The notes beneath the pieces were generated by a model that made no database searches, was not told the DNA's origin, and worked only from the letters and a program-made list of their open reading frames with translations. Shown piece after piece: positions 53,578 through 64,000 of a stretch of DNA of 64,000 nt. This DNA comes from Macrosoma leucophasiata. Its lineage: Eukaryota; Arthropoda; Insecta; Lepidoptera; Hedylidae. A program made the translations under genes and the position numbers. How positions within the stretch are numbered: the first letter of the stretch is position 1; every line of letters starts with the position of its first letter. The stretch is from contig JAWQUS010000002.1 in assembly GCA_036365455.1 (NCBI GenBank), forward strand, positions 8,184,001 through 8,248,000, written 5' to 3'.

Positions 53578-53640
53578 GTAACTTCACGCCTGTAATCCTC
53601 AATGGGACAAGCAGAGGTGGCATGCATTCAAACATAGTAA
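53578..53640 (-). mobile_element. SINE family B, 3' fragment
   Basis: GTAACTTCACGCCTGTAATC followed by CAGAGGTGGCATGCATTCAA is the reverse complement of the family B tail. It lies just upstream of the first pnt exon seen. Confidence 0.6.
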
Positions 53641-53929
53641 AGCTTAACTACCTAGGTACTCAATATTGTTTGGTCAGAGCTTAATTGAAATCCGTTGTTG
53701 TTGGTATACCTACTTATACAATAAGTATGTTAGTACTCATATATTGGATAATTTCGATAATCCTCAATACAAAACCAGCTTTAGTCGATGATGATTTTCA
53801 CTTTCGCTGGTCTGCTAAAACTTTGTATTAGGCTGTTTTGAGGAATGTCTGAGGTCGTTAACTCGCCAAATTTACCACCGCAATAAAGTTTAAAAATCAG
53901 GACATCGTCGGTGCATATTGAGGTGTGTG

Positions 53930-54020
53930 GTACGCATGCGCGGCGGGGTACCGAGGCGCGACGGTCGCGGTTCACGGCGCGCCCTTTGTTCGCCGCGCGC
54001 GCTGGACCCCCTCCCCCTCC
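53930..54020. promoter_or_regulatory. second GC-rich island upstream of pnt exons
   Basis: CATGCGCGGCGGGGTACCGA, GGCGCGACGGTCGCGGTTCA and CGCCGCGCGCGCTGGACCCC stand out from AT-rich surroundings about 600 bp upstream of the first pnt exon seen. On the minus strand a GT donor with the right phase (phase 1) exists near 53876, but no in-frame ATG precedes it. It could be a 5' leader or promoter region of a short pnt isoform. Confidence 0.3.
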
Positions 54021-54104
54021 CAACACGCACACTGTCTACATTTCGAGATGAGCGGATTTTAGAACCATCGTAGCAAATAAGATAGGAGGTTATCATTTTT
54101 TTTT

Positions 54105-54383
54105 TATGTTATGGAAGTGGCAAACAAGGATGCAGTTCACATTGATGTTAAGTGATGACTGCAGCCTATAGACACCCACACAAAGACCAAGGTCAAAATG
54201 TTGATGCGTTGCCACTCCTGAGGCCTAAGGTGTTATGCCTCTGTGCCGGAAATTACAGGGCCGTACATTGCCACCTGACCGGAACACGATAGTGCTGAAC
54301 ACTACCATTGAGCGGCAAGTATATTAGGTAATGCGGTGGTGCCTACGCCCGCGAGCTCCGTCACTGGAGCTCTACCACCAGTA
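54105..54383 (-). repeat. repeat C, near complete
   Basis: Reverse complement copy: ATGGAAGTGGCAAACAAGGA at the low end and GAGCTCCGTCACTGGAGCTC, TACCACCAGTAA at the high end. A T run before the low end corresponds to the A tail. Very close in sequence to the copies at 54970 and 60090. Confidence 0.88.
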
Positions 54384-54969
54384 ACCAGTAAATGTTGATT
54401 ATGTGAGTTTAACAAAGTTTGTAACTTTATTTACGATATCTATCGATAGCTGCCATATTATTGAGTCATTCAAATCGATAAAATGGAATCATGACTTTTT
54501 TCAAGGTTTTTTCATGTTTGTCGAATTTTCCGTCAGCTATCTTTCCTCATGTGTGAATGTGGTCTGCCTTGAAAAATCTTCATTTTTTTTAGAAAAAGTT
54601 ACTACCTATAAACCTTAATATAAAGAAGTACCTATACTTACCACGTTATGTTTGCAAAAAAGTTATAAGACTGATTCTTATGCATGTATAACACAGGTAC
54701 CTTTTTTAACATATTACACATGTGTTATCAAGAATACACATACTCTTTAAAATGAACCTAATTTGTTATAAACTCCATTCTTATTCGCCAAAGAAATGCA
54801 TTTGCAAATCCGCAAAAAAAAAACGTTTTATTACAACGTAGTGAACAACACAGAAAATGTAGAGACTTGCATATCTGAATTGTAAATCTTCATCATAGTA
54901 CGGTTACTTAACTATGCGTCACATGGTTAAAAGACGAGTTACTTTTCATCTTTTTTTTTTTTTTTTTTT

Positions 54970-55252
54970 TTATGTAATGGAAGTGGTAAACAAGTATGCA
55001 GTTCACATTGATGTTAAGTGATGACTGCAGCCTATAGACACCCACACAAAGACCAAGGTCAAAATGCAGATGCGTTACCACTCCTGAGGCCTAAGGTCTT
55101 ATGCCTCTGTGCCGGAAATTACAGGGCCGTACATTACCATCTGACCGGAACACGATAGTGTTGACCACTACCATTTAGCGGCAAGTATATTAGGTAACGC
55201 GGTGGTGCCTACGCCCGCGAGCTCCGTCACTGGAGCTCTACCACCAGTAAAA
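54970..55252 (-). repeat. repeat C, near complete
   Basis: Full-length minus-strand copy preceded by a run of about 22 T (54951-54971), which is the A tail on the other strand. It reads ATGTAATGGAAGTGGTAAAC to GCTCTACCACCAGTAA. It is separated from the copy at 54105 by under 600 bp and is highly similar to it. Confidence 0.9.
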
Positions 55253-55494
55253 AATCATCTACTCATATTTATACTTAGAATAGAGTAAACGTTAATTTAA
55301 TGTGTTAATGTTTTGACCTTGACGGTTATATTCAACACGCATGAATATGGACTGTGGAAATGTATGGTGATTGGTGTGATTGAACGACATAACAATGGCG
55401 AGACGTGCAAGAGGTGTATCGCGCAGATAATTTGAGGTCAGCTCGTTCATTGTCGGGACTGGCGAGTGTTGACCGTTACTTTTTTTGTATATTT

Positions 55495-55690
55495 TACTGG
55501 TGGTAGAGCTCCAGTGATGGAGTCCGCGGGCGTTGTTATCGCCGCATAATCTAATCTACTTGATACTACTCGAGTTCAGCGCTATCGTGTTTCAGTTAGG
55601 TTAGGTAATTAATGTAGCTACGGCTCTGTAATTTCCAGCACAGAGACATTAATCTTCAGAAGTGGCAAAGCAACTGCATCTAATATCGCG
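55495..55690 (+). repeat. repeat C, 3'-truncated
   Basis: Starts TTTTACTGGTGGTAGAGCTC and keeps the 5' half, then TGTAATTTCCAGCACAGAGA; it stops before the ATCAATGTGAACTGCATGC end. Somewhat diverged. Confidence 0.75.
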
Positions 55691-56692
55691 CATTGAAGTA
55701 TATTCTGTTTGTATGCTTCTTATAAAACAGGTTTTTCTTGATTACAATTGATTTTTTCTTCGAGTAAGTACCTACATATCGTGTGATCACACCATGAACA
55801 TGATCAATTTTAGCCACATGTAGGTATAAGGTGTCACCGAAAGGTCCAACAATCTTGATAGGTATTCATCTATATCAAGTTTCAAATTACTTTACGAAAT
55901 CAATAAGAATGAAAGCACAATTTTTTTTTCATACCTTGTTTAAAAATTAATGATTATTTGTTATTTTATTTGACAACCCTGACAAGTTGTCAATGAAAAC
56001 GCTCAGCATTTCACACACAAATACCGTGCGTGGTGACGGTGAGGCGAACGGTACGTTTGAAATGCAGCATCTCAGCAATTCTTGCCTACGCACATACGCG
56101 TAGCGTTCGCCATCTACTGATACGCTGTCAGTTGTTGTTATCACGGTTGAATCATATTATATTTGAATCAAAGTTTGACTCGTAATAACTGATGATTTTG
56201 CATTCTCAGGAGAAAAAGACCTAGGGGGATAAAGTCAACATTAGCATGGACTGTTGAAATATTGTTGGACCTTTCCGTTACACCTTGTATAAATATTTTT
56301 TTTAATAATGCATTAAAAATAAATACAGTTTTAGTGTCTTTTTGTGTTCAACGATGTGATCATGAATCAGTAGATAATTTAATTCACATGTCCAGTGTGC
56401 GTGATGTAGGTAACTCCTTTTTGTGTAGTGACTACGAGTCACGCACATTATTTAACTGTTTGTTTATAATTGTAACCCGTGTGCCTAGGTGTTTCATTGC
56501 AGGCTTTTACAACTCACTTTGATTAAATAGCAGTAAGTTGTATCTAACTTCTGTAAAGGTTGGTACGATTCCGAATTCCTCTGCACGCAACAATGCTGCC
56601 GAAGCACCATATTTCTCGATTTTCTATTGCGCTGCTGAGGCGACATTATCGCGTGGCTCGGAATGTAATCTCATATAGACTTATAGACACAG

Positions 56693-56877
56693 CTAGCCGT
56701 TGCCCGCAGCTTCGTCCGCATGGACGTCTATGTTCTATGATGTGTTCTATGTTCTTTCTCAAAGTCAGCTCTATCAGTGTACCAAATTTCATTAAAATCG
56801 GTTCAGTCGTTTGGACGTGAAAAGGTAACAGACAGACAGACAGACAGAGTTACTTTCGCATTTATAATATTAGTAGG
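56693..56877 (-). mobile_element. Helitron-like (Lep1-type) short element
   Basis: Close relative of 37040-37232: same TACTAATATTATAAATGCGA start and CTGTCTGTCTGT run, ending GGACGAAGCTGCGGGCAACG, GCTAG. Confidence 0.6.
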
Positions 56878-57297
56878 GAAGTAGGGATATATGGAGACCA
56901 GTAGTGCAGCGGTAGCAATGCAGCGGCAGCACTGCTGCGTGGAGCGTAGCTCGGAATCGTACCTTTAGTCATATCTCCAGACCTATCTATCTATACCTAC
57001 CTATCTACCAGTGGCGTGCATTGCATTTAGGCAGAACGGTCGGAGCCTATGTGATTTTGTAGATTTTCAAACAAGTAGGTACGTACCCAAGTAATTGTCA
57101 AAAACTGCTGTACCTACTTACTGTTTTATTTAAAATAGATTTTCAGCATGATGGGTTCTTAAATACATATTTGTAATAAATATATTTATTGATTGATTGA
57201 TAAATAAGTAGAATAATGAAAATAGAGGCAAATTCATAAGACACAGATTTGATCATACATTTTATATAGCAGGGTTGCCAATGTTATTATGAGTCAA

Positions 57298-57587
57298 CAT
57301 AGAGCAACACGGGCCACCGGCCGCGGCGGACTGGAGGGGAGTAGCCATAGCGTTTATTACCAATGCAAAACACTCTGTCATTTTTGGCGGGGGGAAATGC
57401 GTGCGACACATACACACACTACAAAAATCATCTATTACTAAGAAACTCACACCTTGACTTTAAAAAAAATACTAAAACAATTTCATGAATACATTTAAAC
57501 GTCTAGACGACAGGTATAGGCCCATTTGGGCTTGTACTTTGACAGAGGGGAAAACCTGCATATGACTACCTCCGGTGTTGCTCTATG
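57298..57587 (+). mobile_element. hAT-like MITE with 8-bp target duplication
   Basis: Same family and orientation as 38438-38723: CATAGAGCAACACGGGCCAC at the left, GGTGTTGCTCTATG at the right. It is flanked by TGAGTCAA on both sides (57290-57297 and 57588-57595). The same internal piece of the right repeat is missing here, so both copies probably derive from one deleted master. Confidence 0.9.
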
Positions 57588-58177
57588 TGAGTCAATGACT
57601 AACTAGAAACGAGAGTAAGATCAATAGACAGAACTCTGTTCATTATTTATTAATTTAATTAGCTCAAAGATAGACAAGATGCCTTAAAAAGAATCAGTTG
57701 CAACCTCAGTTTCCATAAACGTCTGAAATGTTGCGTAGTCAATTAAAGTGCTTTAGACGTGTTTTTTTTTTTCGTGAAGTCACAAAGAAAATAACGACAC
57801 GTAAAAAGAACAAAGGCGCGTAAACAAATCACTGTTACCTGTCGCCTGAACAAATAGAAGTATTTTAATGAAGCGAAAGTGGGTAATTACAATTCCCTTC
57901 AGTCGACGCACACAACAAATAAATCTCGAAAGCGTTGGAATCACGTAAAAAGCTCCGGCGGGATCGACCCCGCGACCTGTCGTACGTCAATCTGACAGCT
58001 AATGTGGAACAAACGTGTCTGTTGTTGTAATAGGGGTGCGAGCTCAATGCAGAACAATTTGAAATGGTATCCGTTGTTTGTCGTATTTTTTATCCTCATT
58101 TAGGCACTTTAAGTAAATAGGCGTTTGGGATCTATATCAGTATTATTATATGTAGATTTCTGTTTTTTCTTTGTTTA

Positions 58178-58652
58178 AAGGAGATGTTGCAAAAATGTAT
58201 GGACCTCCGGCCATGTATTGTACACGATATCATTATACAGGCAAAATCAATATAATAACGTTTTTTACTGCATATTTTCACTTATTTAGCTTTGTTTGCA
58301 GTTACAAAACATAATTTGCAGTTAGAATTGCAACTCAAAACTAACATGGCAAATATGGCGGGCGATGTCATTTTGACATTTTCATTTTTTAAATTGGCAT
58401 TGGCATTTTTTAAACTTGGAGAAAAAAGTAATATTTTCTACATACTATCAAAATCGATTGATCCCAAGTGTCGGCTGTTTCGCCGCCATGTTTAACATAG
58501 TTGAAAATGATAAAATCGTTTGAATGAAATGTGGTTGTAACTCTAAAATATATTCTTGAATAAATTAATTGTATTTTTTTTTGGATTCTTCTTTAATTTA
58601 CCCATTTTTTGAGGACGTGTACGAACCAGGGCCGAGCTCGCAACATCTCCTT
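58178..58652. mobile_element. non-autonomous DNA element E, TA-flanked
   Basis: Short inverted ends AAGGAGATGTTGC (58178-58190) and GCAACATCTCCTT (58640-58652), flanked by TA on both sides. The interior contains CCTCCGGCCATGTATTGTAC and ATGGCGGGCGATGTCATTTT and is non-coding. A second copy lies at 62205-62651. Confidence 0.75.
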
Positions 58653-58771
58653 TATTTAAAGGATACGTAATATCACAACATTCAAACTGCAGTGGTTATG
58701 TTGCAGTATTCTTAACGCAGCTATGGCCTCTATGTACAAAAGAAAGTTAACAATACCTATACATACATTTA

Positions 58772-59070
58772 TACTGGTGGTACCTACTTAGTTCTCTAGT
58801 GACGGAGCTCGCGGGCGTAGGCACCACCGCATTACCTAATATACCTACCTCCCGTTAAATGGTAGTGTTCAGTACGACCTTTCGTAATCCGGAGAAGTGG
58901 TAATGTACGGCCCTGTAATTCCCGGCACAGAGACATACCACCTTAGGCCTCAGGAGTGGTAACGCATCTGCATTTTGAACTCAGGTCCTTGTGTGGGTGT
59001 CTATACCTAGGCTGCAGTCATCACTTAACATCAATGTGAGCTGCATGCTTGTTTGCGACTTTCATTAGAT
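58772..59070 (+). repeat. ~300-bp dispersed repeat C, near complete
   Basis: The most complete plus-strand copy of the commonest repeat in the window. It starts ACTGGTGGTACC near a GAGCTCGCGGGCGTAGGCAC segment, continues GTACGGCCCTGTAATTCCCG, CACCTTAGGCCTCAGGAGTG and GGTAACGCATCTGCATTTTG, and ends GGCTGCAGTCATCACTTAAC, ATCAATGTGAGCTGCATGCT, TGTTTGCGACTTTCATTAGA plus an A run. The A-rich 3' end suggests a retroposon. I do not recognise a tRNA head, so the class is open. Confidence 0.85.
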
Positions 59071-59269
59071 AAAAAAAGCATAGGAATCTAACCACCCAAG
59101 ATTGTCAACATTATCTCCATCTCTACATCCTAAGCACCTGTGTATTAATAAAATTACCGACATATTAATTTTTACAATCAGTAGTTCTACACAACAAGAC
59201 GTCTACACATAGATATAGGAGTTAACAGATATTAAGTAGGTACAGTCTCCGAACTTCAAGAGTGCGTGT

Positions 59270-59400
59270 ACGTTCGGTCGTGGGGCGTGCTAGCGGCGGG
59301 CGGGGCGGGCGCGGGGCGCGGGGGAGCCAATCCGGCGCGGCCACGCCCCGCGCGCCAGGTCGAAAGGTCGACGCAGCTCCGTTCGCGCGCGACCAGAGAT
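59270..59400. promoter_or_regulatory. isolated GC-rich, CpG-dense island, possible alternative pnt promoter
   Basis: About 130 bp of very GC-rich sequence (GGCGGGCGGGGCGGGCGCGG, CACGCCCCGCGCGCCAGGTC) with a CCAAT motif (AGCCAATCCGG), inside AT-rich DNA upstream of the pnt exons seen. Drosophila pnt has several promoters (established), so an internal promoter is plausible. No first exon can be fixed here. Confidence 0.3.
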
Positions 59401-60089
59401 AATGATCTCAATAAGATATGAAGACCAAGGATAATCTATACTAATACTAACTGTTTCCCGTGGCTTCGCCCGCGTGGATGTCGTTTTATAATCCTGAATT
59501 TTCTTTGCTATAAACCTCACGGAGCCCGAGACCTTTGCAACGAATGCAAAACCGTGGATATCGGTTCGTGCGTTCTGGAGTTATAGCGTCAGGAAGGAAA
59601 CCCCGACTTATTTTTATATTATAGATTATAAAACTGAAGATTTTGTTTGTTTGTTTGCTTGAACGCGCCAATCTCAGGAACTACTGGTCCGATTTGAAAA
59701 ATTCTTTCAGTGTTAGATAGCCTATTTATCGAGGAAGGCTTTAGGCTAATACAACACCACGCTAAGACGAATAGGCGAGGGTAGGTAACATTACAAACGC
59801 GCGAAGCCGGGGCGGACCGCTAGTCTCTTATCTATTTCACTTCACTTTATATTGAAATATGTAATAGGTTGGTATAAAAAAATACGAATTAGCTATCTAC
59901 GCCCAATTTTCGGTTCAGCGGTTTGACTAAACCGCTTAATGGTAAGAATTAGTCTCGCAACTGCGTACCTACAATTTATAAATAGATAGGTATATGTATA
60001 TTTTTTTCAGTTTCATTACCTTTTTATCTCACCCAAATTTTGTTATTTTAACAATTGATAATTGAAAAACTCTTATAGCTTTATTTATG

Positions 60090-60372
60090 TCACGGAAGTG
60101 GCAAACAAGCATGCAGTTCACGTTGATGTTAAGTGATGACTGCAGCCTATAGACACCTACACAAAGACCGAGGTCAAAATGCAGATGCGTTACCACTCCT
60201 GAGGCCTAAGGTGTTATGCCTCTGTGCCGAAAATTACAGGGCCGTACATTACCACCTGACTGGAACACGATCTGAAGTGCTGAACACTATCATTTAGCGG
60301 CAAGTAGGTATATCAGATAATGCAGTGGTGCCTACGCCCGCGAGCTCCGTCACTGGAGCTCTACCACCAGTA
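60090..60372 (-). repeat. repeat C, near complete
   Basis: Minus-strand copy from ATGTCACGGAAGTGGCAAAC to GGAGCTCTACCACCAGTACG. The body matches the 54-55 kb copies closely, with a few-base insertion near 60272 (CTGAAGTGCTGAAC). Confidence 0.88.
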
Positions 60373-60602
60373 CGTATGCTTGAATATCAATTTAGGAAAG
60401 AAAGTTTAGTCTATATTGGTAGGTTTACGTACCTACCAGGTAGGTACCTACAGTACGTGCGAAACTCGAATGCCATTCAGTGATGTTGCTTGTGTCAATT
60501 TTGCGCAATCTTAGCTAGCGACGACCACATATACAGGAAAGAAAAAAATGTTTTTAATTTCAGGGACGTATTTAAAATATGTGCGTACTTTAGGGTTTTT
60601 CT

Positions 60603-60804
60603 GACGACCCGGTTAGTCCAGCGGTGTGAGTTGACCGTTTGATTCGAAGGGTCGCGGGTTCGATCCCCGCACCGGGACAAATATTTGTATGGCCTACAGA
60701 TATTTGTTTCGGGTCTGGGTGTTTGTGTATGTGTTGTATGTGTACAACGGCACCCACGACACAGGTTTATACCTACTGTGGGGCTGTGAGTGTAAGCGTA
60801 TTTT
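60603..60804 (+). mobile_element. tRNA-derived SINE, family A, complete
   Basis: GACGACCCGGTTAGTCCAGC gives the pol III A box, and GGGTCGCGGGTTCGATCCCC the B box, about 50 bp apart as in a tRNA gene. The tRNA-unrelated body contains ATATTTGTATGGCCTACAGA and GGCACCCACGACACAGG. The tail GTAAGCGTATTTTA runs into repeated TTTA units. It is very similar to the copy at 63736, suggesting recent spread. Confidence 0.92.
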
Positions 60805-61659
60805 ATTTATTTATTTATTTATTTTAAGTAGGTACCTTTCTACTTGAATTTTACTAAACATAATACGGTAAGTACCTATATAGGTACCTATTTCATTCAG
60901 GAACGATAGTATTTAATAGGTATTCAGTAATGAAAGCATATGCGACAGTAACCCTAGACCTGGCAGCTGCAACGCGATAAACTTTTTTACTTGTTCTCGT
61001 CACCGAAACTCGAGACCCGCGAAAATGTGTTCTTTTTTTGGGTGCGCACGAGCTAAGCTCGACCATATGGCGTCTTGGCGACAACTATCTACACGACCGT
61101 GTGGTTTTTTGTGCAGTATTTTTAATACAACTTATTTCATACTTCTTTGAAGCAATATTAACAGCTCTTTAGCATGTGCCAATTTCTTTTGGTTGCTATG
61201 AAATCGTTGATTAATAAAATGTAAACATGAAATTAACGTCAAGTACAATCTCAAATAATAAATCATACTGTTAACTTTCACATCGAAACGCAACAGTGAA
61301 CTTATGAAAAAATCAAAAGAGCTGAAAGCGTTTTACCATAAAACAAATGCTAATTACATGTAAACAACATGAATCATATATGAATTTTGCGCAAATTAAA
61401 TAAATGAAACGTTTTTAAAGCGTGCATAGGCAGTTTGGTATTTGAATTCTTAACGAATGAGCTCGTCGCATGCATCGCGCCAATTCCAATTTGGGAACGG
61501 AAGTCGAAATATGATTTTTTAAAATTAGACCCAATGTTGGGCTGATGAGCAGGTGAGCGCTCGGTGACAGGCCGACATCGACGTTGACCGAGCGTTATGC
61601 TGACGTATACCCCAAACATTCAATTAAAACACATCTATGAACAACAATTCATAAGATTT

Positions 61660-61845
61660 CATATTACGAAAGTAGCCTATAGTCACTGACATCAAGAGAA
61701 AGGGTTTAAATGCAGATGCACATCCACATCTGAAGTCTAAAATCTTTTATGACATTGCTAAATATTACCATTTGGCGGCAGATAGGTACCTAATTCTGTA
61801 GTGCCTCAGCCCTAAAGCTACGTGACTGATATTCTACAAGTAATT
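61660..61845 (-). repeat. repeat C, old degenerate copy
   Basis: AGCCTATAGTCACTGACATC, TGCAGATGCACATCCACATC, ATTACCATTTGGCGGCAGAT and ACGTGACTGATATTCTAC keep the motif order of repeat C with many changes. Confidence 0.55.
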
Positions 61846-62149
61846 TTTCAATTGTACCCAATGCGGTTTCAAAAAAGCACCTGTCTTTCCAATTTTGAAG
61901 ATAATTTGTCGACTGACACGACAGTTACTTAAGGAATAACCATGGAAATACTGTCATAAAAATAAACGTGAGAAAATGACATCTACATAATAAAATAAGA
62001 GGAAATTGCTGTCAGCGATCAGTGTTAAATCAAATTCAAAACTGGAGCATCTTTCGGCAGGAAGTGCTAAATTTATTAATTCTTAGTTGACGCCATTCTT
62101 TATCTTGTTGGCGATCTCCGCCATTTTAATTATTGATTTTTATGGCTAT

Positions 62150-62204
62150 GCTCACTTCACAGTCAAATATTTATACAAAATAAATATTTGACTGTGAAGT
62201 GAGC
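62150..62204. repeat. perfect 25-bp inverted repeat, 5-nt loop
   Basis: The arms 62150-62174 and 62180-62204 are exact reverse complements (GCTCACTTCACAGTCAAATA and TTTAT). The right arm joins directly to element E at 62205. Confidence 0.94.
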
Positions 62205-62651
62205 CTCCGGCCATGTATTGTACACAATATCATTAAACAGGCAAAATCAATATAATAACGTTTTTTACTGCATATAATCACTTATTTAGCTTTGTTTGCA
62301 GTTACAAAATATTCTTTGCAGTTAGAATTGCAACTCAAGACCAACATGGCGAATACGGCGGGCGATGTCATTTTGACATTTTCATTTTTTAAATTGTATT
62401 TTGATTATATAGTACTTGGAGAAAAAAGTAACATTTTCTAAATACTGTCGAAATTAATTGATCCCAAGCGTCGGCTGTATCGCCGCCATGTTGAACATGG
62501 TTGAAAATGATAAAATCGTTTGAATTAAATGTGGTCGTAACTCTAAAATATATTCTTGAATAAATTAATTGTATTTTTTTCGGGTTCTTCTTTAATTTAC
62601 CCAATTTTTGAGGTCGTGTACGAACCAGAGCCGAGCTCGCAACATCTCCTT
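62205..62651. mobile_element. non-autonomous DNA element E, left end replaced
   Basis: Shares over 400 bp with 58178-58652, from CCTCCGGCCATGTATTGTAC to GCAACATCTCCTT followed by TA. The left 25 or so bases are missing and are replaced by a 25-bp perfect palindrome (62150-62204). Confidence 0.78.
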
Positions 62652-63735
62652 TAACTTTTTAATATATCCCGGTAGAAATAATTAAAAAATACGCTATATA
62701 TAAAAAAAAATGGATATAGTTCTTGTCACACAAGACCAATAAATAATTAAATCTCTAAAAAATAAAAAGTTTAAAATGAATATTACCAAGCATAAGAGCA
62801 GATAATAACATGTAGGTACCTACCTACTTAAACTAACCAAGAAAACATATTTATTAGGTACTGTTGAACCAATCAAGCAATTAAGCGTTATTAAACAATG
62901 TACTAAGGCGTATGGTTTTTTTACTTGGTTTATAAATAAAGAGTCCCAATCGGTTGCCATCAAGGCGGCCAAGCGAAATTAACTAACACCAGATCCACCG
63001 ATATTTATTACCAATAAAATTCCGTATGGCACGTTGCTACACATAATTTACATACAATTTTATTTCGAACCGCGGTTATTTTACACAAAAATGATCGGAG
63101 CTAAGTTTTTTTCTATAAAAATAATATCGGACTCACAATAATATCCGGTTGAGCATTATGTTTAGTATAATTTATAAACAAACTGTCCTGGCAGATGTTA
63201 TTTCAGATTTATCACAATAAAAAACGAGCGAGTTATATATTATTACGAGTATTCATTCATAAATCCTTACTTCTTTTATTCCAAGGATCCTGATGAATAA
63301 AAAGGAAGTGTGAAATGTAAAGCCACATGTATACCAATGGCGATAACAGGATAGTAAGAACCTAATAGTTTCTAGTGAATCCAATCGTAGCTCAATAAAA
63401 GCTGGATAGTACTTGCGATCGTTATTCTATTACATTGTCTAGACCTAATAAAACACAGAGCGTGCAGTAGACACCGTTTACCAATTCTCCACTACATTAT
63501 TTATGTGTCCGCCATTTAATGATGAATTGTTTTATAATAATGGCTTGTTAGATAAAAAGGAACAGTGCTCAAGTTCAGAATGCAGATGGTCAATGTTAAG
63601 AGTTATTTTTATTGTTTTTAAGTTATTGACATAGGTACTATGGTTTCATTTTATGTGAACCATGTCTATTTTTGCCGGTGATACAGAACTGGTCGGAGCT
63701 CAAGGATTATAGGTATTACTTAATTTTTTTAGTTT

Positions 63736-63939
63736 GACGACCCGGTTAGTCCAGCGGTGTGAGATGACCGTTTGATTCGAAGGGTCGCGGGTTCGATTCC
63801 CGCACCGGGACAAATGTTTGTATGGCCTACAGATATTTGTTTCGGGCCTGGGGGTTTGTGTATGTGTTGTATGTGTACAACGGCACCCACGACACAGGTT
63901 TATACCTACTGTGGGGCTGTGAGTGTAAGCGTATTTTAT
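63736..63939 (+). mobile_element. tRNA-derived SINE, family A, complete
   Basis: Same head, body and tail as the copy at 60603, with only a few differences, and preceded by a T run. A and B boxes are both intact (GGTTAGTCCAGCGG, GGGTTCGATTCCC), so a pol III promoter could still work. It ends in GTAAGCGTATTTTATATTTA and an AT-rich tail. Confidence 0.92.
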
Positions 63940-64000
63940 ATTTAATTTTTTTTTTATTTTTATTTACTTTATCTATCTGCAGCTGGAGTCTGCAATGGCA

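Larger units (their letters stand above)
61850..64000. other. upstream/intronic pnt region, mostly unannotated
   Basis: Apart from the palindrome at 62150, element E at 62205 and the SINE at 63736, I see no exon or recognisable element. AT-rich sequence with short TAGGTACCTAC-like runs common in lepidopteran DNA. Confidence 0.5.

Noticed and set aside
57950..58015. tRNA-like piece (minus strand GGTCGCGGGGTCGATCCCGC)
   Set aside because: Only a T-arm-like segment is present; acceptor and D arms could not be placed, so neither a tRNA nor a SINE is claimed.

Overview
The window looks like nuclear DNA of a moth or butterfly (Lepidoptera). It carries intron-rich animal genes in AT-rich DNA. About a third or more is dispersed repeats: tRNA-derived SINEs, non-LTR retrotransposon remnants, a cecropia-type mariner, several MITEs, and GC-rich repeat ends closing in CTAG that resemble lepidopteran Helitron-like elements. 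The species cannot be named from the sequence alone. There is no CRISPR array, rRNA gene or prokaryotic operon.

Four conserved protein-coding genes make up the window. (1) Positions 23299 to 557, minus strand: an ARID4/hat-trick (htk) chromatin regulator, reconstructed here as 22 coding exons with all phases consistent. It gives at least 1,699 residues (Tudor-like N terminus, RBB1NT, ARID, chromobarrel, long disordered C half); the 3' end lies outside the window. (2) Positions 26867 to 40217, plus strand: the ER-membrane ubiquitin ligase HRD1/synoviolin (fly sip3), complete, 11 exons, 547 residues. (3) Positions 44968 to 40494, minus strand: mitochondrial ribosomal protein mL37 (mRpL37), complete, 5 exons, 410 residues. 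(4) Positions 53341 to 48540, minus strand: the 3' five coding exons of the ETS transcription factor pointed (pnt), including the whole ETS domain. The 5' exons were not found and probably lie beyond 64000.

Layout: htk and sip3 are divergent, with a 3.5 kb intergenic region holding a 1.03 kb inverted-repeat element. sip3 and mRpL37 are convergent, with only 276 bp between their stop codons. mRpL37 and pnt are both on the minus strand, separated by about 3.6 kb that holds a Gly/Val-type minisatellite and the probable pnt 3' UTR. From 53.3 kb to the end I read a long pnt intron or upstream region, dense in repeats. The four genes do not form a functional unit: they act in chromatin regulation, ER-associated degradation, mitochondrial translation and receptor/MAPK-driven transcription.

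Most of the unusual material is in the mobile DNA and its contact with the genes. It includes a mariner with an open 343-residue DD34D transposase; a hAT-like MITE with perfect 8-bp target duplications in two copies, a third fragment of which sits next to an htk splice acceptor; and a jockey-like fragment with a poly(A) tail nested inside another LINE. It also includes a SINE whose 3' tail matches the end of an RTE-like LINE lying tail-to-tail beside it, a tRNA-headed foldback, a 62-nt near-perfect palindrome, a duplicated 3' splice site in front of the ARID exon, and a GC-AG intron inside the pnt ETS domain. I did not find a convincing new multi-gene system.
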